From the NCBI GenBank assembly GCA_018061025.1, contig JAGOUY010000002.1:1-64000 (forward strand): a stretch of DNA of 64,000 nt, read 5' to 3'. The position numbers and the translations under genes were made by a program. Under the pieces are notes generated by a model, which was given only the letters and a program-made list of their open reading frames with translations, was not told where the DNA came from and made no database searches. The DNA is from Patescibacteria group bacterium (lineage in GTDB: Bacteria; Patescibacteriota; Patescibacteriia; 2-12-FULL-60-25). Positions 16,441 through 25,689 of the stretch are shown piece after piece (the stretch's first letter is position 1; each line of letters starts with the position of its first letter).

Positions 16441-16687
16441 CCTGAACAAACCTCACAACCCCCTTCCCCTCCCACTCCACCTCCTCACTCCACTCCCGCA
16501 GCGGACGGGTAAAATACGGCGCATCTGGGTTTTCGTACATCGCCTCATATACCACCATCCATTCGTTGTCATTTGAATGCTCCGCTAACAGCACAACTCG
16601 ATACAGGTCACCTTTATAGTGACGAAACACCTGTCCAGCGACAGGAGCGTCTTTTGGAAGGGGTGGAACAGGATCTCCTTTTGCCAT
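16430..16687 (-). CDS. DUF1653 protein
   Basis: 85 residues beginning 'MAKGDPVPPLP' with 'GQVFRHYKGDLYRVVLLAEHSNDNEWMVVYEAMY' and 'TRPLREWSEEVEWEGKGVVRF', the whole DUF1653 family pattern ('YKG..Y.V...A.HSE....VVY..LY......RPL..F.E.V...G...RF'). The function of this small beta-rich domain is unknown. I chose the ATG at 16687 over a GTG at 16696 because the family begins here. Its 3' end overlaps the HD gene. Confidence 0.8.
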   Translation of the reverse strand: MAKGDPVPPLPKDAPVAGQVFRHYKGDLYRVVLLAEHSNDNEWMVVYEAMYENPDAPYFTRPLREWSEEVEWEGKGVVRFVQVTS

Positions 16688-16725
16688 AGATAGCACTCAT
16701 CATAGCGACAAGCGATAGATGGGTC

Positions 16726-16753
16726 AAAAAACGCCTAAGGATAGGCATTTTTT
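16726..16753 (+). terminator. Probable intrinsic terminator or hairpin
   Basis: AAAAAACGCCT (16726-16736) pairs with AGGCATTTTTT (16743-16753) with one C/A mismatch. It lies just upstream of the MFS gene and beyond the DUF1653 gene's start, so it could stop read-through from the plus-strand genes ending at 16440. Confidence 0.5.
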
Positions 16754-16814
16754 AATAAAATGTTTCCCTTTTTCTCCTATTCCAGGCTACCCTATCTCCA
16801 TCACGGTTTTTCCT

Positions 16815-18161
16815 ATGACAACTCCTACAAATACCACAATCTTCCGCTCCCTCCTGGTCAACACCTTCGTCACCACCCTCACCAACTCCTTTGCCTGGTT
16901 TTGTTTAACATTTTGGGTCTTCACCGAAACCAAATCCATCTTAGCCACGTCTCTGATTGCGGGTATTTTTGCCATCAGCAATGCTGTTACCGCCCTCTTC
17001 TTTGGCGCCATCGTCGACCATAACAAAAAGAAACATGTCATGCTCGGCTCAAGCCTTCTTTCGTTGACCGCGTTCATCATCGCCACGACCCTCTTCTTTA
17101 CCCTACCCGATGTCGCCAGCGTTTCCATCCGTTCTGTTTCACTTTGGATCTTCATCGTGATTTTGATGCTCGGCACCATCGTCGGCAACTTGCGTAACAT
17201 CGCCCTTTCTACCTGCGTAAGCTTGCTCTTCAAAGAAGATGAACGCGCGAAGATAAACGGACAAGTTGGCACGGTGAATGGAGTTTCGTTCCTGTGTACC
17301 TCGCTCTTCAGCGGTCTCGTGATCGGATATTTCAGCATGTCGACCGCGCTCTGGCTCGTCATCGGCTTTACCCTCCTGGCCGTGATTCATCTTGCGTTTG
17401 TCTCTTTTCCCGAAAAAGAACCTGCTCCCTCTACAAAAACCCACTTCGAAAAGATCGACATGCGCGGCACGCTGGATGCAATTCATCTCATCCCCGGTTT
17501 ATTAGCCCTCATCTTCTTTACCACCTTCAATAATTTCCTCGGCGGTGTCTTCATGGCTCTCATGGATTCCTACGGCCTGTCCCTCGTATCCGTGCAAACC
17601 TGGGGCATCCTGTGGAGTGGATTAAGCACGGGCTTTATCGTGAGCGGGATCCTCATCGCCAAAAAAGGACTTGGGAAGAATCCTGTAAAAACCCTATTCT
17701 TCTTGAATACCATCACTTGGACCACCTGCATCTTTTTCACCATCCAACCATCTATCGTCCTCCTCATCATAGGAACCTACATCTGGATGCTCTCCATGCC
17801 CGCCATTGAAGCAAGTGAACAAACGATCCTGCAAAATGTCATCCCACTTGAACGCCAAGGACGTGTCTTTGGGTTTGCGCAAAGCATCGAGTCTGCTGCG
17901 ACTCCTATAACCGCCTTCTTAATCGGACCACTTACACACTTTGTCTTCGTCCCCTTCATGACCAAGGACCAAGGCTACGGAGCAAAGCTGATCGGCTCCT
18001 GGTTCGGCACCGGCCAAGACCGTGCGGTTGCCTTCGTCTTCACGTTAGCCGGTCTCATCGGGTTGATCGTAACGCTCATCGCAAAACGTTCACAGTCCGC
18101 AAAAAATCTAAGCGCACGGTATTTAGAAGCCACAAAACAAAACGCGCAACCCGCAAAATAA
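16815..18161 (+). CDS. MFS transporter, EntS/MFS_3-like
   Basis: 448 residues, about 12 hydrophobic segments. The N-terminus 'MTTPTNTTIFRSLLVNTFVT' leads into the first helix, and 'GAIVDHNKKKHVMLGSS' is the loop 2-3 motif (G..D...K). The order of segments resembles the MFS_3/EntS group of proton-driven exporters, which move siderophores or macrolides out. The substrate is unknown here. I chose the ATG at 16815 because translation from an earlier start (16719) gives a non-hydrophobic, Pro-rich extension. Confidence 0.75.
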   Translation: MTTPTNTTIFRSLLVNTFVTTLTNSFAWFCLTFWVFTETKSILATSLIAGIFAISNAVTALFFGAIVDHNKKKHVMLGSSLLSLTAFIIATTLFFTLPDVASVSIRSVSLWIFIVILMLGTIVGNLRNIALSTCVSLLFKEDERAKINGQVGTVNGVSFLCTSLFSGLVIGYFSMSTALWLVIGFTLLAVIHLAFVSFPEKEPAPSTKTHFEKIDMRGTLDAIHLIPGLLALIFFTTFNNFLGGVFMALMDSYGLSLVSVQTWGILWSGLSTGFIVSGILIAKKGLGKNPVKTLFFLNTITWTTCIFFTIQPSIVLLIIGTYIWMLSMPAIEASEQTILQNVIPLERQGRVFGFAQSIESAATPITAFLIGPLTHFVFVPFMTKDQGYGAKLIGSWFGTGQDRAVAFVFTLAGLIGLIVTLIAKRSQSAKNLSARYLEATKQNAQPAK

Positions 18162-18182
18162 CCCTTCTCTCTTTGAAAATCA

Positions 18183-18191
18183 TGCTACAAT
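18183..18191 (+). promoter_or_regulatory. Extended -10 promoter of the M4 peptidase gene
   Basis: TGCTACAAT, extended -10, with the start codon 14 bases downstream at 18205. The leader would be only a few bases long. Confidence 0.55.
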
Positions 18192-18204
18192 TAGTCGTAT
18201 CCTT

Positions 18205-21200
18205 ATGTTAAAACCCCCTCTCTTCTCCCACAAGCAACGCGCACTCCTTTTAACCGCACTTATAATGGGCGGCTTGAGCGTTGTAGGTATCCTTGTCCTG
18301 CAAAAAATAAATGATAACAAAACAAAACCCCGTAGCCCCATGCAGCAAGCGTACGAACGCTTACAAGATAATTCTTCACGCACCGTCCGCGCACAAATCC
18401 ATCAGGGCAAGGCACGTTTTGTCGAGGCAGACGTGGCTAGCACCGGCGCAACCCCCACCGAACAAGCACAGGCCTATCTGAACACGTACGGCGCGCTCTA
18501 CGGACTCGATACTACGACAGATATCAAGCTGATTCCAAGACGCACGTCCCGCACGGCCACAGACCAAACGGTTGCTTCTTTCACGCAAACCTATCGCAAC
18601 CTTCCTGTCTTCGGAGGAGAATTGATCGTGTACCTCAATAACAACCGCGTCCAATCAACAATCGCAAGCATCTTCATTCCAACGAGCACCATTTCGATTG
18701 AGCCTACCCTCAGTGCGACACAAGCACTCACCCGCGCCCAAACCGCCCTCAAATCACCAAAGGCCACAACCTACGCCGATTCCATCTTAGAAATCTACGA
18801 CCCCAGCGTATCGGATACTGGCTCTGCCTCTTCCTCAGAACCTCACCTCGCTTGGCGCATCTTCCTGATGGCCAGTGAACCTACAGAAGTCCACGTCGAT
18901 GCGCATACGGGCGCCCTCCTCACCTCCTATACCACTAGAATGGACAGTTTTGATTTTGATTTACAAACAGCGAATGGCAACGAAGCAACGGTCGCGAATG
19001 GATGCTTCCATTTTATTACAGATGATGACGCCATCGGAGATGAAGATGGGTTAGAACGCGCCTACCACTCAGATCGAGATGCGGTCGCTGCCTGGTGGGC
19101 GGGTCACCGTGCCTATAATTTTTACCGCGCCCGTTTTGGCATGGATTCATACGATGATGACGGAGAAGACATCGAAGCCTACATCCATGCCGGTGGCAGC
19201 GTCGTAAATGGAGCCGCAAGCTATGACCCTGGCTGTGATTTCATGCAATTTTCCGATGGAAATTTAAGCGATGATATCTTCACGCACGAATTCACCCATG
19301 CCGTCATCGCTCACTCTTCCAACCTAACCTACCAAAACCAACCTGGCGCCCTCAACGAAGCCTTCTCTGATATCATGGCCGCTCTCCAGGATGGAAACTG
19401 GCTGATCGGAGAAAATCGCACGGGAGGCGGAACACCCTTTCGCGACATGTCGAACCCGCCACGCTTCGGCCATCCCGACACCATGCCGCCCCGCATGCTC
19501 ACAAGCGATAATGGAGGTGTTCATACGAATAGCGGCATATTAAATAAGGTCGCTTACTTAATTTCCGAAGGTGGCGTACATAATCAACAGCGGGTGGACG
19601 GAATTGGACGCCAAAAAATGGGCGCGCTCATGTTCAACCTCATGCGCTCCCTCCCAAGTAACGCTCAATTTAATGATGCCCGTAATCGCGCCGTCTCTCT
19701 CGCCGACCAATGGGGACGCACACGCGGCAACGGCTTCACCACACGCGACGCTTGTATGGTGCGTAACGCCTTTTACGCCGCCGGATTCCGCGCCTGGGAT
19801 GACAGCGCACGCACCGATGTAGATTGTGACGGAATCGAAGACGGTCGTGATCCAGATGCAGATAACGACGCGATTGCGGATGGCCGTGATAACTGTCCCC
19901 TCACTCCCAACATTGACCAACGGGATAGCGACCGCGATGGCAGAGGAGATGCTTGCGATACAGATATGGATAACGACGGAATCGCCGATTCCTTAGATAA
20001 CTGTCCAACGATCGCCAATCGTGACCAACGAGTCGGCTACGGAAGACCTGAGCCTTTCATAGGCATGGCCTGTCAAGATTTTGACAACGACGGAATCCTG
20101 AACCCAGCCGACAATTGCCCATTAACCGCCAATCCCGATCAACACGACACAGATCGCGATGGGCAAGGGCAAGTATGTGATGCAGATGATGATAATGATG
20201 GCATTAACGAAAACAGAAATGAAGACAATTGCCCGCTGATCGCAAACCACGGACAAGAAGATGGGGATCGAGATGGCCTCGGTGACAGATGTGATAATTG
20301 TCCTTCATTACCAAACGCAGACCAACGCGATACGGATCGTGACGGCCAAGGCGACATATGTGATGCAGATCGCGATAATGACGGGATACCAAACACTCAA
20401 GACCGTTGCCCAGACACCGCTGCCTGTCTCGCAGACAACTTAGATGGCAACCGTTCCGGATTTGAGATTCCAATCACCCCCACCTTACAACGCTTTCCAC
20501 TCCCCGCTGCTCTCTGCCCAGATTGCGCCAGCACATCGGTCATGTCCCCTACCACCTGCCAAGGACTTTCTGTCGAAGGAGCAAACCCACGCGACCGTTT
20601 CTGGATCAGCGATGAATTGGGGCGTATGAGTGGTCGCTTCTACGCTTCAGGCACCACCTTCTTGGCGCGCGTAGACATAAGCCGAGGCCATGCCTTCTTC
20701 CTTAATACACAAGCGGGTACAAGCAATCGAACCTCTCGAACAGCGACTATCACACCAAACGAGGAAGCTTGCGCCTCTCGCAATCAGAGAGTGACTCCTG
20801 ACTCCCCTGCTCCAAGCTCGACCACCATGAGAGCGAGTACGACATCTGCTACAAAATATGTCCCAACCGCACCAGAAACAGATAAGACAGCTGTCATAGA
20901 AAAAACCCCTTCTGCCTCTGGAGATATCATCAAAAAAGAAGAGCTCGACCGCGTAAAAGTTGACCCTACTGAACCCACGGCAATACCTCAGAAAGACATA
21001 CGGGAAAAACAAGACCCTATCCCCTCTCCTCAGCCTACTGCCCCAGAAAAAGAACCAGACACCAACGTAAGTCCAGAACCTATCGCACCATCCCCCACCC
21101 CCACGGCTCCAAGTTTCTCGAGTATTCGGCCTACAATCAACAACCTCTCACAAAGTCCAACCGATACGCTCTATTACGGAACCTGTCCCAAGAATCAAAC

Positions 21201-21495
21201 CCGTCTCCAAGTCCAATTCGAGCCTAGTAGCACCAATCAACTAAGGACGATAGATGTAACACATCAACTCTTCTTCGAAAATGGAGCGGTCGCCACGCCC
21301 ACTCGCAATACGCAACTTCTCTCCTTTGGAGGAAATCGCTTAGGCATCACGCTCGATACCAGCACCTTCGCGAAAAACGATCTCCAAGGCGCAAACGGAC
21401 AAATTCGTTACAAGATTACCCTCATCGACGAAGCCGGATTACGTACGAGCCTAGAACGTTCTATCCCCCTGCTAAACTGCGCTACTCTGCAGTAA
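18205..21495 (+). CDS. Secreted M4-family (thermolysin-like) metallopeptidase with TSP3 repeats
   Basis: 1096 residues. A hydrophobic segment (about 11-32) is the signal or anchor. Residues ~50-240 are a fungalysin/thermolysin-type propeptide ending in 'HVDAHTGALL'. The zinc motif 'THEFTHAVIAHS' has His361, Glu362 and His365, and the third ligand is Glu385 in 'GALNEAFSD'. From about 535 to 735 there are 7-8 Asp-rich TSP3 calcium repeats ('DRDGRGDACD'-type), followed by a Pro/Thr/Ser-rich stretch and a C-terminal beta domain with conserved Cys. The long propeptide implies autoactivation after export. It is probably displayed or released to digest proteins of a host or neighbour. Confidence 0.88.
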   Translation: MLKPPLFSHKQRALLLTALIMGGLSVVGILVLQKINDNKTKPRSPMQQAYERLQDNSSRTVRAQIHQGKARFVEADVASTGATPTEQAQAYLNTYGALYGLDTTTDIKLIPRRTSRTATDQTVASFTQTYRNLPVFGGELIVYLNNNRVQSTIASIFIPTSTISIEPTLSATQALTRAQTALKSPKATTYADSILEIYDPSVSDTGSASSSEPHLAWRIFLMASEPTEVHVDAHTGALLTSYTTRMDSFDFDLQTANGNEATVANGCFHFITDDDAIGDEDGLERAYHSDRDAVAAWWAGHRAYNFYRARFGMDSYDDDGEDIEAYIHAGGSVVNGAASYDPGCDFMQFSDGNLSDDIFTHEFTHAVIAHSSNLTYQNQPGALNEAFSDIMAALQDGNWLIGENRTGGGTPFRDMSNPPRFGHPDTMPPRMLTSDNGGVHTNSGILNKVAYLISEGGVHNQQRVDGIGRQKMGALMFNLMRSLPSNAQFNDARNRAVSLADQWGRTRGNGFTTRDACMVRNAFYAAGFRAWDDSARTDVDCDGIEDGRDPDADNDAIADGRDNCPLTPNIDQRDSDRDGRGDACDTDMDNDGIADSLDNCPTIANRDQRVGYGRPEPFIGMACQDFDNDGILNPADNCPLTANPDQHDTDRDGQGQVCDADDDNDGINENRNEDNCPLIANHGQEDGDRDGLGDRCDNCPSLPNADQRDTDRDGQGDICDADRDNDGIPNTQDRCPDTAACLADNLDGNRSGFEIPITPTLQRFPLPAALCPDCASTSVMSPTTCQGLSVEGANPRDRFWISDELGRMSGRFYASGTTFLARVDISRGHAFFLNTQAGTSNRTSRTATITPNEEACASRNQRVTPDSPAPSSTTMRASTTSATKYVPTAPETDKTAVIEKTPSASGDIIKKEELDRVKVDPTEPTAIPQKDIREKQDPIPSPQPTAPEKEPDTNVSPEPIAPSPTPTAPSFSSIRPTINNLSQSPTDTLYYGTCPKNQTRLQVQFEPSSTNQLRTIDVTHQLFFENGAVATPTRNTQLLSFGGNRLGITLDTSTFAKNDLQGANGQIRYKITLIDEAGLRTSLERSIPLLNCATLQ

Positions 21496-21538
21496 AGCCT
21501 TCCTCCCACAGATGTTTAACGATTAAGAGAACTCCTAT

Positions 21539-21964
21539 ATGACGTCTCCCCAGCAAATAACCGTCAGCACCCTCATAGATGCCCCCTTAGAAACCGTCTG
21601 GACCTGTTGGACGGAACCTGAGCATATTCAACAATGGAATGCGGCCTCACCCGATTGGCATACACCCCACGCAACCAATGATCTCCGGGTTGGAGGTACG
21701 TACCTCGCTCGGATGGAGGCAAAGGACAAAAGCGCCGGCTTTGACTTTACAGGGATCTATACAGAGGTCATCCCTCACACCAAACTCGCGTACGCCTTAG
21801 AAGATGGTCGCCGGGTAGAGATCCTCTTCGAAAAGGCCGACAACGGCACACGTCTCACCGAAACCTTCGACATCGAACAGCTTAACGCACCCGACATGCA
21901 ACGAAGCGGTTGGCAGGCCATCCTGGATAATTTCAAAGCCCATACAGAACGCCAATCCTTATAA
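21539..21964 (+). CDS. SRPBCC/AHSA1-like protein
   Basis: 141 residues. 'ITVSTLIDAPLETVWTCWTEPEHIQQWNAASPDWH' at the N-terminus, 'FTGIYTEVIPHTKLAYAL' in the middle and 'GTRLTETFDIE...QRSGWQAILDNFKAH' at the end match the START-like SRPBCC fold used by AHSA1 (Aha1 C-terminal-like) proteins. They bind a small hydrophobic ligand, or serve as chaperone partners; no ligand can be named. It follows the M4 gene by 43 bp on the same strand. Confidence 0.8.
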   Translation: MTSPQQITVSTLIDAPLETVWTCWTEPEHIQQWNAASPDWHTPHATNDLRVGGTYLARMEAKDKSAGFDFTGIYTEVIPHTKLAYALEDGRRVEILFEKADNGTRLTETFDIEQLNAPDMQRSGWQAILDNFKAHTERQSL

Positions 21965-22031
21965 GCCGCCCACGCACATCACCCCGGGCCACACGTTGCT
22001 TTTCTAACAAAAATACGGTAATGATGTGGCC

Positions 22032-23048
22032 ATGCCCTCCCAAGTCCTCCTTTTCTATAAATATATCACCCTGACAAATCCACAGTCTATTGCGGATGAT
22101 ATTCGACGTACAGCAGAAGTACTCAGCCTCACGGGACGGGTGATTGTATCAGAAGAAGGGATAAACGCGACTCTCGAAGGGGAAGTAGAAAAAACTGAAG
22201 AATTTGTTACTTGGATAAAAAGCCTGACAGAATTCACCGATCTCAAAATCAAGCGCAGCCAAGGGACAGGGCACTCGTTCCCCAAGCTCATCGTAAAAGT
22301 CCGCAACGAAATCGTAGGCACCCGCTTCTCACTCACCGAAGCCGACCCACGCGTCCGCACCGCCCCACATCTTCCCCCAGAACAACTCCGCGCCATGTAC
22401 AAAGCGAACGAAGATTTCGTGGTCATGGACATGCGTAACTCCTACGAATTTGTCTCCGGACATTTCAAAAACTCCATTGATCCAGGCTTACGCGCCTCGC
22501 GCGATTTAGAAAAAGCGGTTCTTAAATTGGAAAAATATAAAGACAAAAAAATCGTCACGGTCTGCACAGGCGGAATCCGCTGCGAAAAAATGTCGGCCTA
22601 CCTGCTCAACAAAGGCTTCACGAATGTCTACCAACTAGAAGAAGGCATCCACGCCTACATGGAAAAATATCCTGGTCAGGATTTTTTAGGCACCCTCTAC
22701 ACCTTCGATGATCGCGTCGTGATGGATTTTGGCGGGGAACGCGAGGTCGTGGGTCAATGTCATCACTGTAAGAAGACATCAGAACACTATCTCAACTGCG
22801 CCAACGACGAATGTCATTTGCACATGATCGTGTGCGAAGCATGCGCACCCACGGATAAAGAAGCATTTTGCTCAACAAAATGCCGACTTTATGCAAAAAT
22901 CTTACAGACAAAAAAACAGACAAAAATCCTCCTACAACCAACCAAGGATAAATGGAGACGCACGCGCCGTCATGCGTTGAAAAAATATCTTCGTGTAAAA
23001 TGGAAAGTCCGTTTGCTCATGAGAAAATCCTTGTCTAACGCTACTTAA
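22032..23048 (+). CDS. trhO: tRNA uridine(34) hydroxylase TrhO (rhodanese-family)
   Basis: 338 residues from the ATG at 22032 (a GTG at 22026 is an alternative). The N-terminal acylphosphatase-like domain shows 'GRVIVSEEGINATLEG' and 'HSFPKLIVKVRNEIVGTRF'; the rhodanese domain has the active-site loop 'VCTGGIRCEKMS' with Cys178 as catalytic residue, followed by a zinc-binding Cys cluster ('CHHCKKTSEHYLNCANDEC', 'CEAC'). This is the YceA/TrhO family, which adds oxygen to uridine 34 of tRNAs using prephenate-derived chemistry in related species. Neighbours give no further information. Confidence 0.88.
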   Translation: MPSQVLLFYKYITLTNPQSIADDIRRTAEVLSLTGRVIVSEEGINATLEGEVEKTEEFVTWIKSLTEFTDLKIKRSQGTGHSFPKLIVKVRNEIVGTRFSLTEADPRVRTAPHLPPEQLRAMYKANEDFVVMDMRNSYEFVSGHFKNSIDPGLRASRDLEKAVLKLEKYKDKKIVTVCTGGIRCEKMSAYLLNKGFTNVYQLEEGIHAYMEKYPGQDFLGTLYTFDDRVVMDFGGEREVVGQCHHCKKTSEHYLNCANDECHLHMIVCEACAPTDKEAFCSTKCRLYAKILQTKKQTKILLQPTKDKWRRTRRHALKKYLRVKWKVRLLMRKSLSNAT

Positions 23049-23061
23049 AAGATCCTTCCCG

Positions 23062-23328
23062 ATGAACACCTGGTCCGTCTACATACTTCGTTGCAGGGAT
23101 ACAAGTCTTTACACCGGTATTTCAACAAATGTTGAAAATCGCATAAACGTTCACAATCAAGGTAAAGGAGCTGCGTACACACGCAGCCGTCTTCCCGTCC
23201 TCCTTCTCTGGCAAGAAGATAACCTTACGGAGTCAGTAGCACGCAAACGAGAAGCCGAGATAAAACGATGGAAAAAAGAAGAAAAAGAGAAATTTATAAA
23301 AAGCTGTGTGCAAAAACAAGAAAAATAA
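23062..23328 (+). CDS. GIY-YIG endonuclease-like protein (UPF0213)
   Basis: 88 residues: 'WSVYILRCRDTSLYTGISTNV' (Y-Y-I-L, Y-T-G), 'RINVHNQGKGAAYTRSRLPV' and 'REAEIKRWKKEEKEKFIK' are the full single-domain UPF0213/YhbQ pattern. The domain is a nuclease fold often linked to DNA repair, function uncertain. It follows TrhO by 13 bp. A weak stem (23331-23337 with 23355-23361) lies after it. Confidence 0.85.
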   Translation: MNTWSVYILRCRDTSLYTGISTNVENRINVHNQGKGAAYTRSRLPVLLLWQEDNLTESVARKREAEIKRWKKEEKEKFIKSCVQKQEK

Positions 23329-23389
23329 AACGCACTCATCAACAGGATAAGAAAGAGTGCGCAAAGAAAATAAAAAAGGTGCTATTAAT

Positions 23390-23899
23390 TTAGTAGATGC
23401 GGAGAAAGCTCGGACATACTGAAATACCTGTCGCTTCTTGCAACCCGTTGCATATACGCAAAGCCTCAGCGCCATCTCCCGACGTCACCCTCAGAACCAT
23501 AAGGTCATCATCGCGCGTGACCTCCTCAAGACCCAGGATCGGCGTGTCCTGAATGTACTTGAGCACCGTCTCCTGCCCCGCAGAACGTGCGCTAACACAA
23601 ACCTTGTCGGTACAGACGACGATCAATCCGTCCTGATCATAGGTGAAAACAGGCAGCAAAGCGTTGGCCTCGATCAACTTCTCCATCTCATCAGGAGACA
23701 GATCAGAAGAAGAGAGAAAGAGCAAGTCCTCCACCTCACCACTGCTCGCCATCTCCACGGCACGTTCCATGCCGAACATCAGGATGGCCACCTCGGTAGA
23801 AAAAACGCAGAACAGGTCAGGGGTAGAGGTAAGATGAACTCTCTGTCTTCCATTATAGTAGAAGGAAGGAACAGGCTTCAGATCAGCGCTCTCACTCAT
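23390..23899 (-). CDS. Orphan protein resembling the N-terminal domain of S8 (subtilisin) peptidases
   Basis: 169 residues with a good Shine-Dalgarno (TGGAG) upstream. 'PSFYYNGRQRVHLTSTPDLFCVFS' at 11-34 and 'ALRICNGLQEATGISVCPSFLRIY' at the C-terminus match the first and last strands of the N-terminal domain that precedes some bacterial S8 proteases ('FYY.G....L....D...V.F' and 'A...A..L...TG......PN'). No protease domain follows; the protein ends exactly where the domain ends. It has no signal peptide. It could be a stand-alone protease inhibitor or chaperone, or a remnant. The match is by pattern only. Confidence 0.45.
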   Translation of the reverse strand: MSESADLKPVPSFYYNGRQRVHLTSTPDLFCVFSTEVAILMFGMERAVEMASSGEVEDLLFLSSSDLSPDEMEKLIEANALLPVFTYDQDGLIVVCTDKVCVSARSAGQETVLKYIQDTPILGLEEVTRDDDLMVLRVTSGDGAEALRICNGLQEATGISVCPSFLRIY

Positions 23900-23993
23900 G
23901 AAACGTCTCCAGTTACCCGCTGAACGATTTCAGCAAAATTAGGCTAGCATATAGTCTGAAAAGCGCAAAATATCCTATCTCTGCAATATTCTA

Positions 23994-24002
23994 TGCTATC
24001 AT
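23994..24002 (+). promoter_or_regulatory. Extended -10 promoter of the FAD-linked dehydrogenase gene
   Basis: TGCTATCAT, extended -10, thirty bases before the ATG at 24032 and divergent from the S8-domain-like gene. Confidence 0.45.
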
Positions 24003-24031
24003 AGCAAAAGATTGTCCTCGCTCCTTCTTCC

Positions 24032-25684
24032 ATGAACCTCGACCCGTTAAAAAAATCTTTTCAAGGTGAACTGTTTCAAGACAAAAAACATCTCGATTTC
24101 GCTAGTCGAGACTATTCCCTTTTCAAAATTCGTCCTCAGCTGGTCGCCCGTCCAAAAGATACCGACGATGTAAAAACCCTTGTTCAGTTTGCCGCCCAAG
24201 AAACACGCAAAGGTCGCTATACATCGCTCACCGCTCGTGCCGCTGGCACAGACATGACGGGCGGCCCTCTGAATGACTCGATTACTGTTTCTTTCACGGA
24301 ACACTTCAATCACATCAAAGAACTCACTGCCACACAGGTCCGCGTGGAACCTGGCGTCTATTTTCGCGATCTCGAAGCCATCCTCACGCCTAAGAATCTT
24401 CTCTACCCACCCTATCCCGCCTCTAAAGATCTATGCGCCATCGGGGGAATGCTCGCCAATAATTCCGGAGGAGAGAAGACGCTTGCCTATGGAAAAACGG
24501 AGAAATTCGTCAAAGAATTGTCCGTGGTATTGAGTGACGGAGAGGCTCACACTATTCGACCGCTGAATGAACGCCAACTGAATGATAAATGCCGCGAACA
24601 CAGCTTTGAAGGCCATCTCCATCGTGAATTATTTGCTCTCCTTGATAAGCATAAAACCCTCATAAAACAAGCCAAACCCAACATCTCAAAAAATTCCGCT
24701 GGCTATGCCCTCTGGAATATTTGGGATGGGAAAACGTTTAATCTGACGCAACTCTTTGTAGGTTCCCAAGGCACCCTTGGCCTCATTACCGAGGCCAAAC
24801 TTAAACTCGTCAAAGCAAAGCCGCATTCCTGTCTCACCGTCATTTTCTTAGATGACCTCGTTCCCCTTGCGCTCCTCGTGACGGAACTCTTAAAACATAA
24901 ACCAGAAAGTCTCGAATCCTACGATGATAAGACGCTAACCATCGCCACCAAATTTTGGCGCGAACTCGCTCGCTCGATGAAGGGAAATTTGGTTAAGCTG
25001 TTTTGGCAATTCCTCCCCGAAATCGGCATGGTCATCCGTGGAGGCATCCCAAAAATGATTCTGCTTGTCGAATTAACAGACGACACTCAATATCGCCTCA
25101 AACAAAAACAACAAAGACTCTTAACATTTCTTGCTAAATTCGCCCAACAACACGGTCATATTCGTATTCACTCCTTAAAAAACCAATCCGAAGCAGAAAA
25201 ATACTGGGCCATCCGACGCCAAAGTTTCGCTCTCCTCCACGCCCATCATCCAGATAAAGTCACGGCACCCTTTATTGATGATATCGCCGTCCTCCCCAAA
25301 TATCTCTCCACGTTCTTGCCAGAACTCAACACCATCCTCGACCAATACAAAGCCGACCTCACCTACACCATCGCCGGCCACCCCGGCAACGGAAACTTCC
25401 ACATCATCCCCCTCATGGACCTAAGGAGTGCCCGCGTCCGCTCTCTCATCCCCGTTATTTCTGATCAAGTCTACCGCCTCGTAAAAAAATACCACGGCAC
25501 CATCACCGCCGAACACAACGACGGCCTCATCCGCACCCCTTATCTAGACATGATGTACGGCTCAGAAGTAATCGGGCTATTCTCACAAGTAAAAACCCTC
25601 TTCGACCCCCTAAACATCTTCAACCCCAACAAAAAAGTCGGCGGAAATTTAAAAGAAAATCTGAAGAATATCCCAAAAAACTAA
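24032..25684 (+). CDS. FAD-linked dehydrogenase (GlcD/D-lactate dehydrogenase family)
   Basis: 550 residues. The PCMH-type FAD domain runs from about 35 to 220 with 'QLVARPKDTDDVKTLVQFA', 'LTARAAGTDMTGG' and 'PPYPASKDLCAIGGMLANNSGG'. The C-terminal domain has 'YTIAGHPGNGNFHIIPLMDL' (usually 'H.GDGN.H' in GlcD/LdhD) and 'TAEHNDGLIRTPYL'. It is probably a flavin enzyme oxidising a 2-hydroxy acid such as D-lactate and passing electrons to a membrane or redox carrier. No iron-sulfur domain is fused. Next to it are apbE and an FMN-binding lipoprotein, so the three could form a short electron path. The gene ends just before a structured repeat. Confidence 0.82.
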   Translation: MNLDPLKKSFQGELFQDKKHLDFASRDYSLFKIRPQLVARPKDTDDVKTLVQFAAQETRKGRYTSLTARAAGTDMTGGPLNDSITVSFTEHFNHIKELTATQVRVEPGVYFRDLEAILTPKNLLYPPYPASKDLCAIGGMLANNSGGEKTLAYGKTEKFVKELSVVLSDGEAHTIRPLNERQLNDKCREHSFEGHLHRELFALLDKHKTLIKQAKPNISKNSAGYALWNIWDGKTFNLTQLFVGSQGTLGLITEAKLKLVKAKPHSCLTVIFLDDLVPLALLVTELLKHKPESLESYDDKTLTIATKFWRELARSMKGNLVKLFWQFLPEIGMVIRGGIPKMILLVELTDDTQYRLKQKQQRLLTFLAKFAQQHGHIRIHSLKNQSEAEKYWAIRRQSFALLHAHHPDKVTAPFIDDIAVLPKYLSTFLPELNTILDQYKADLTYTIAGHPGNGNFHIIPLMDLRSARVRSLIPVISDQVYRLVKKYHGTITAEHNDGLIRTPYLDMMYGSEVIGLFSQVKTLFDPLNIFNPNKKVGGNLKENLKNIPKN

Positions 25685-25689
25685 GCGTA

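Noticed and set aside
19558..20396. Long antisense open frames across the M4 peptidase
   Set aside because: They mirror the Asp-rich repeat coding sequence (Ser/Arg-rich in antisense) and have no start signals.
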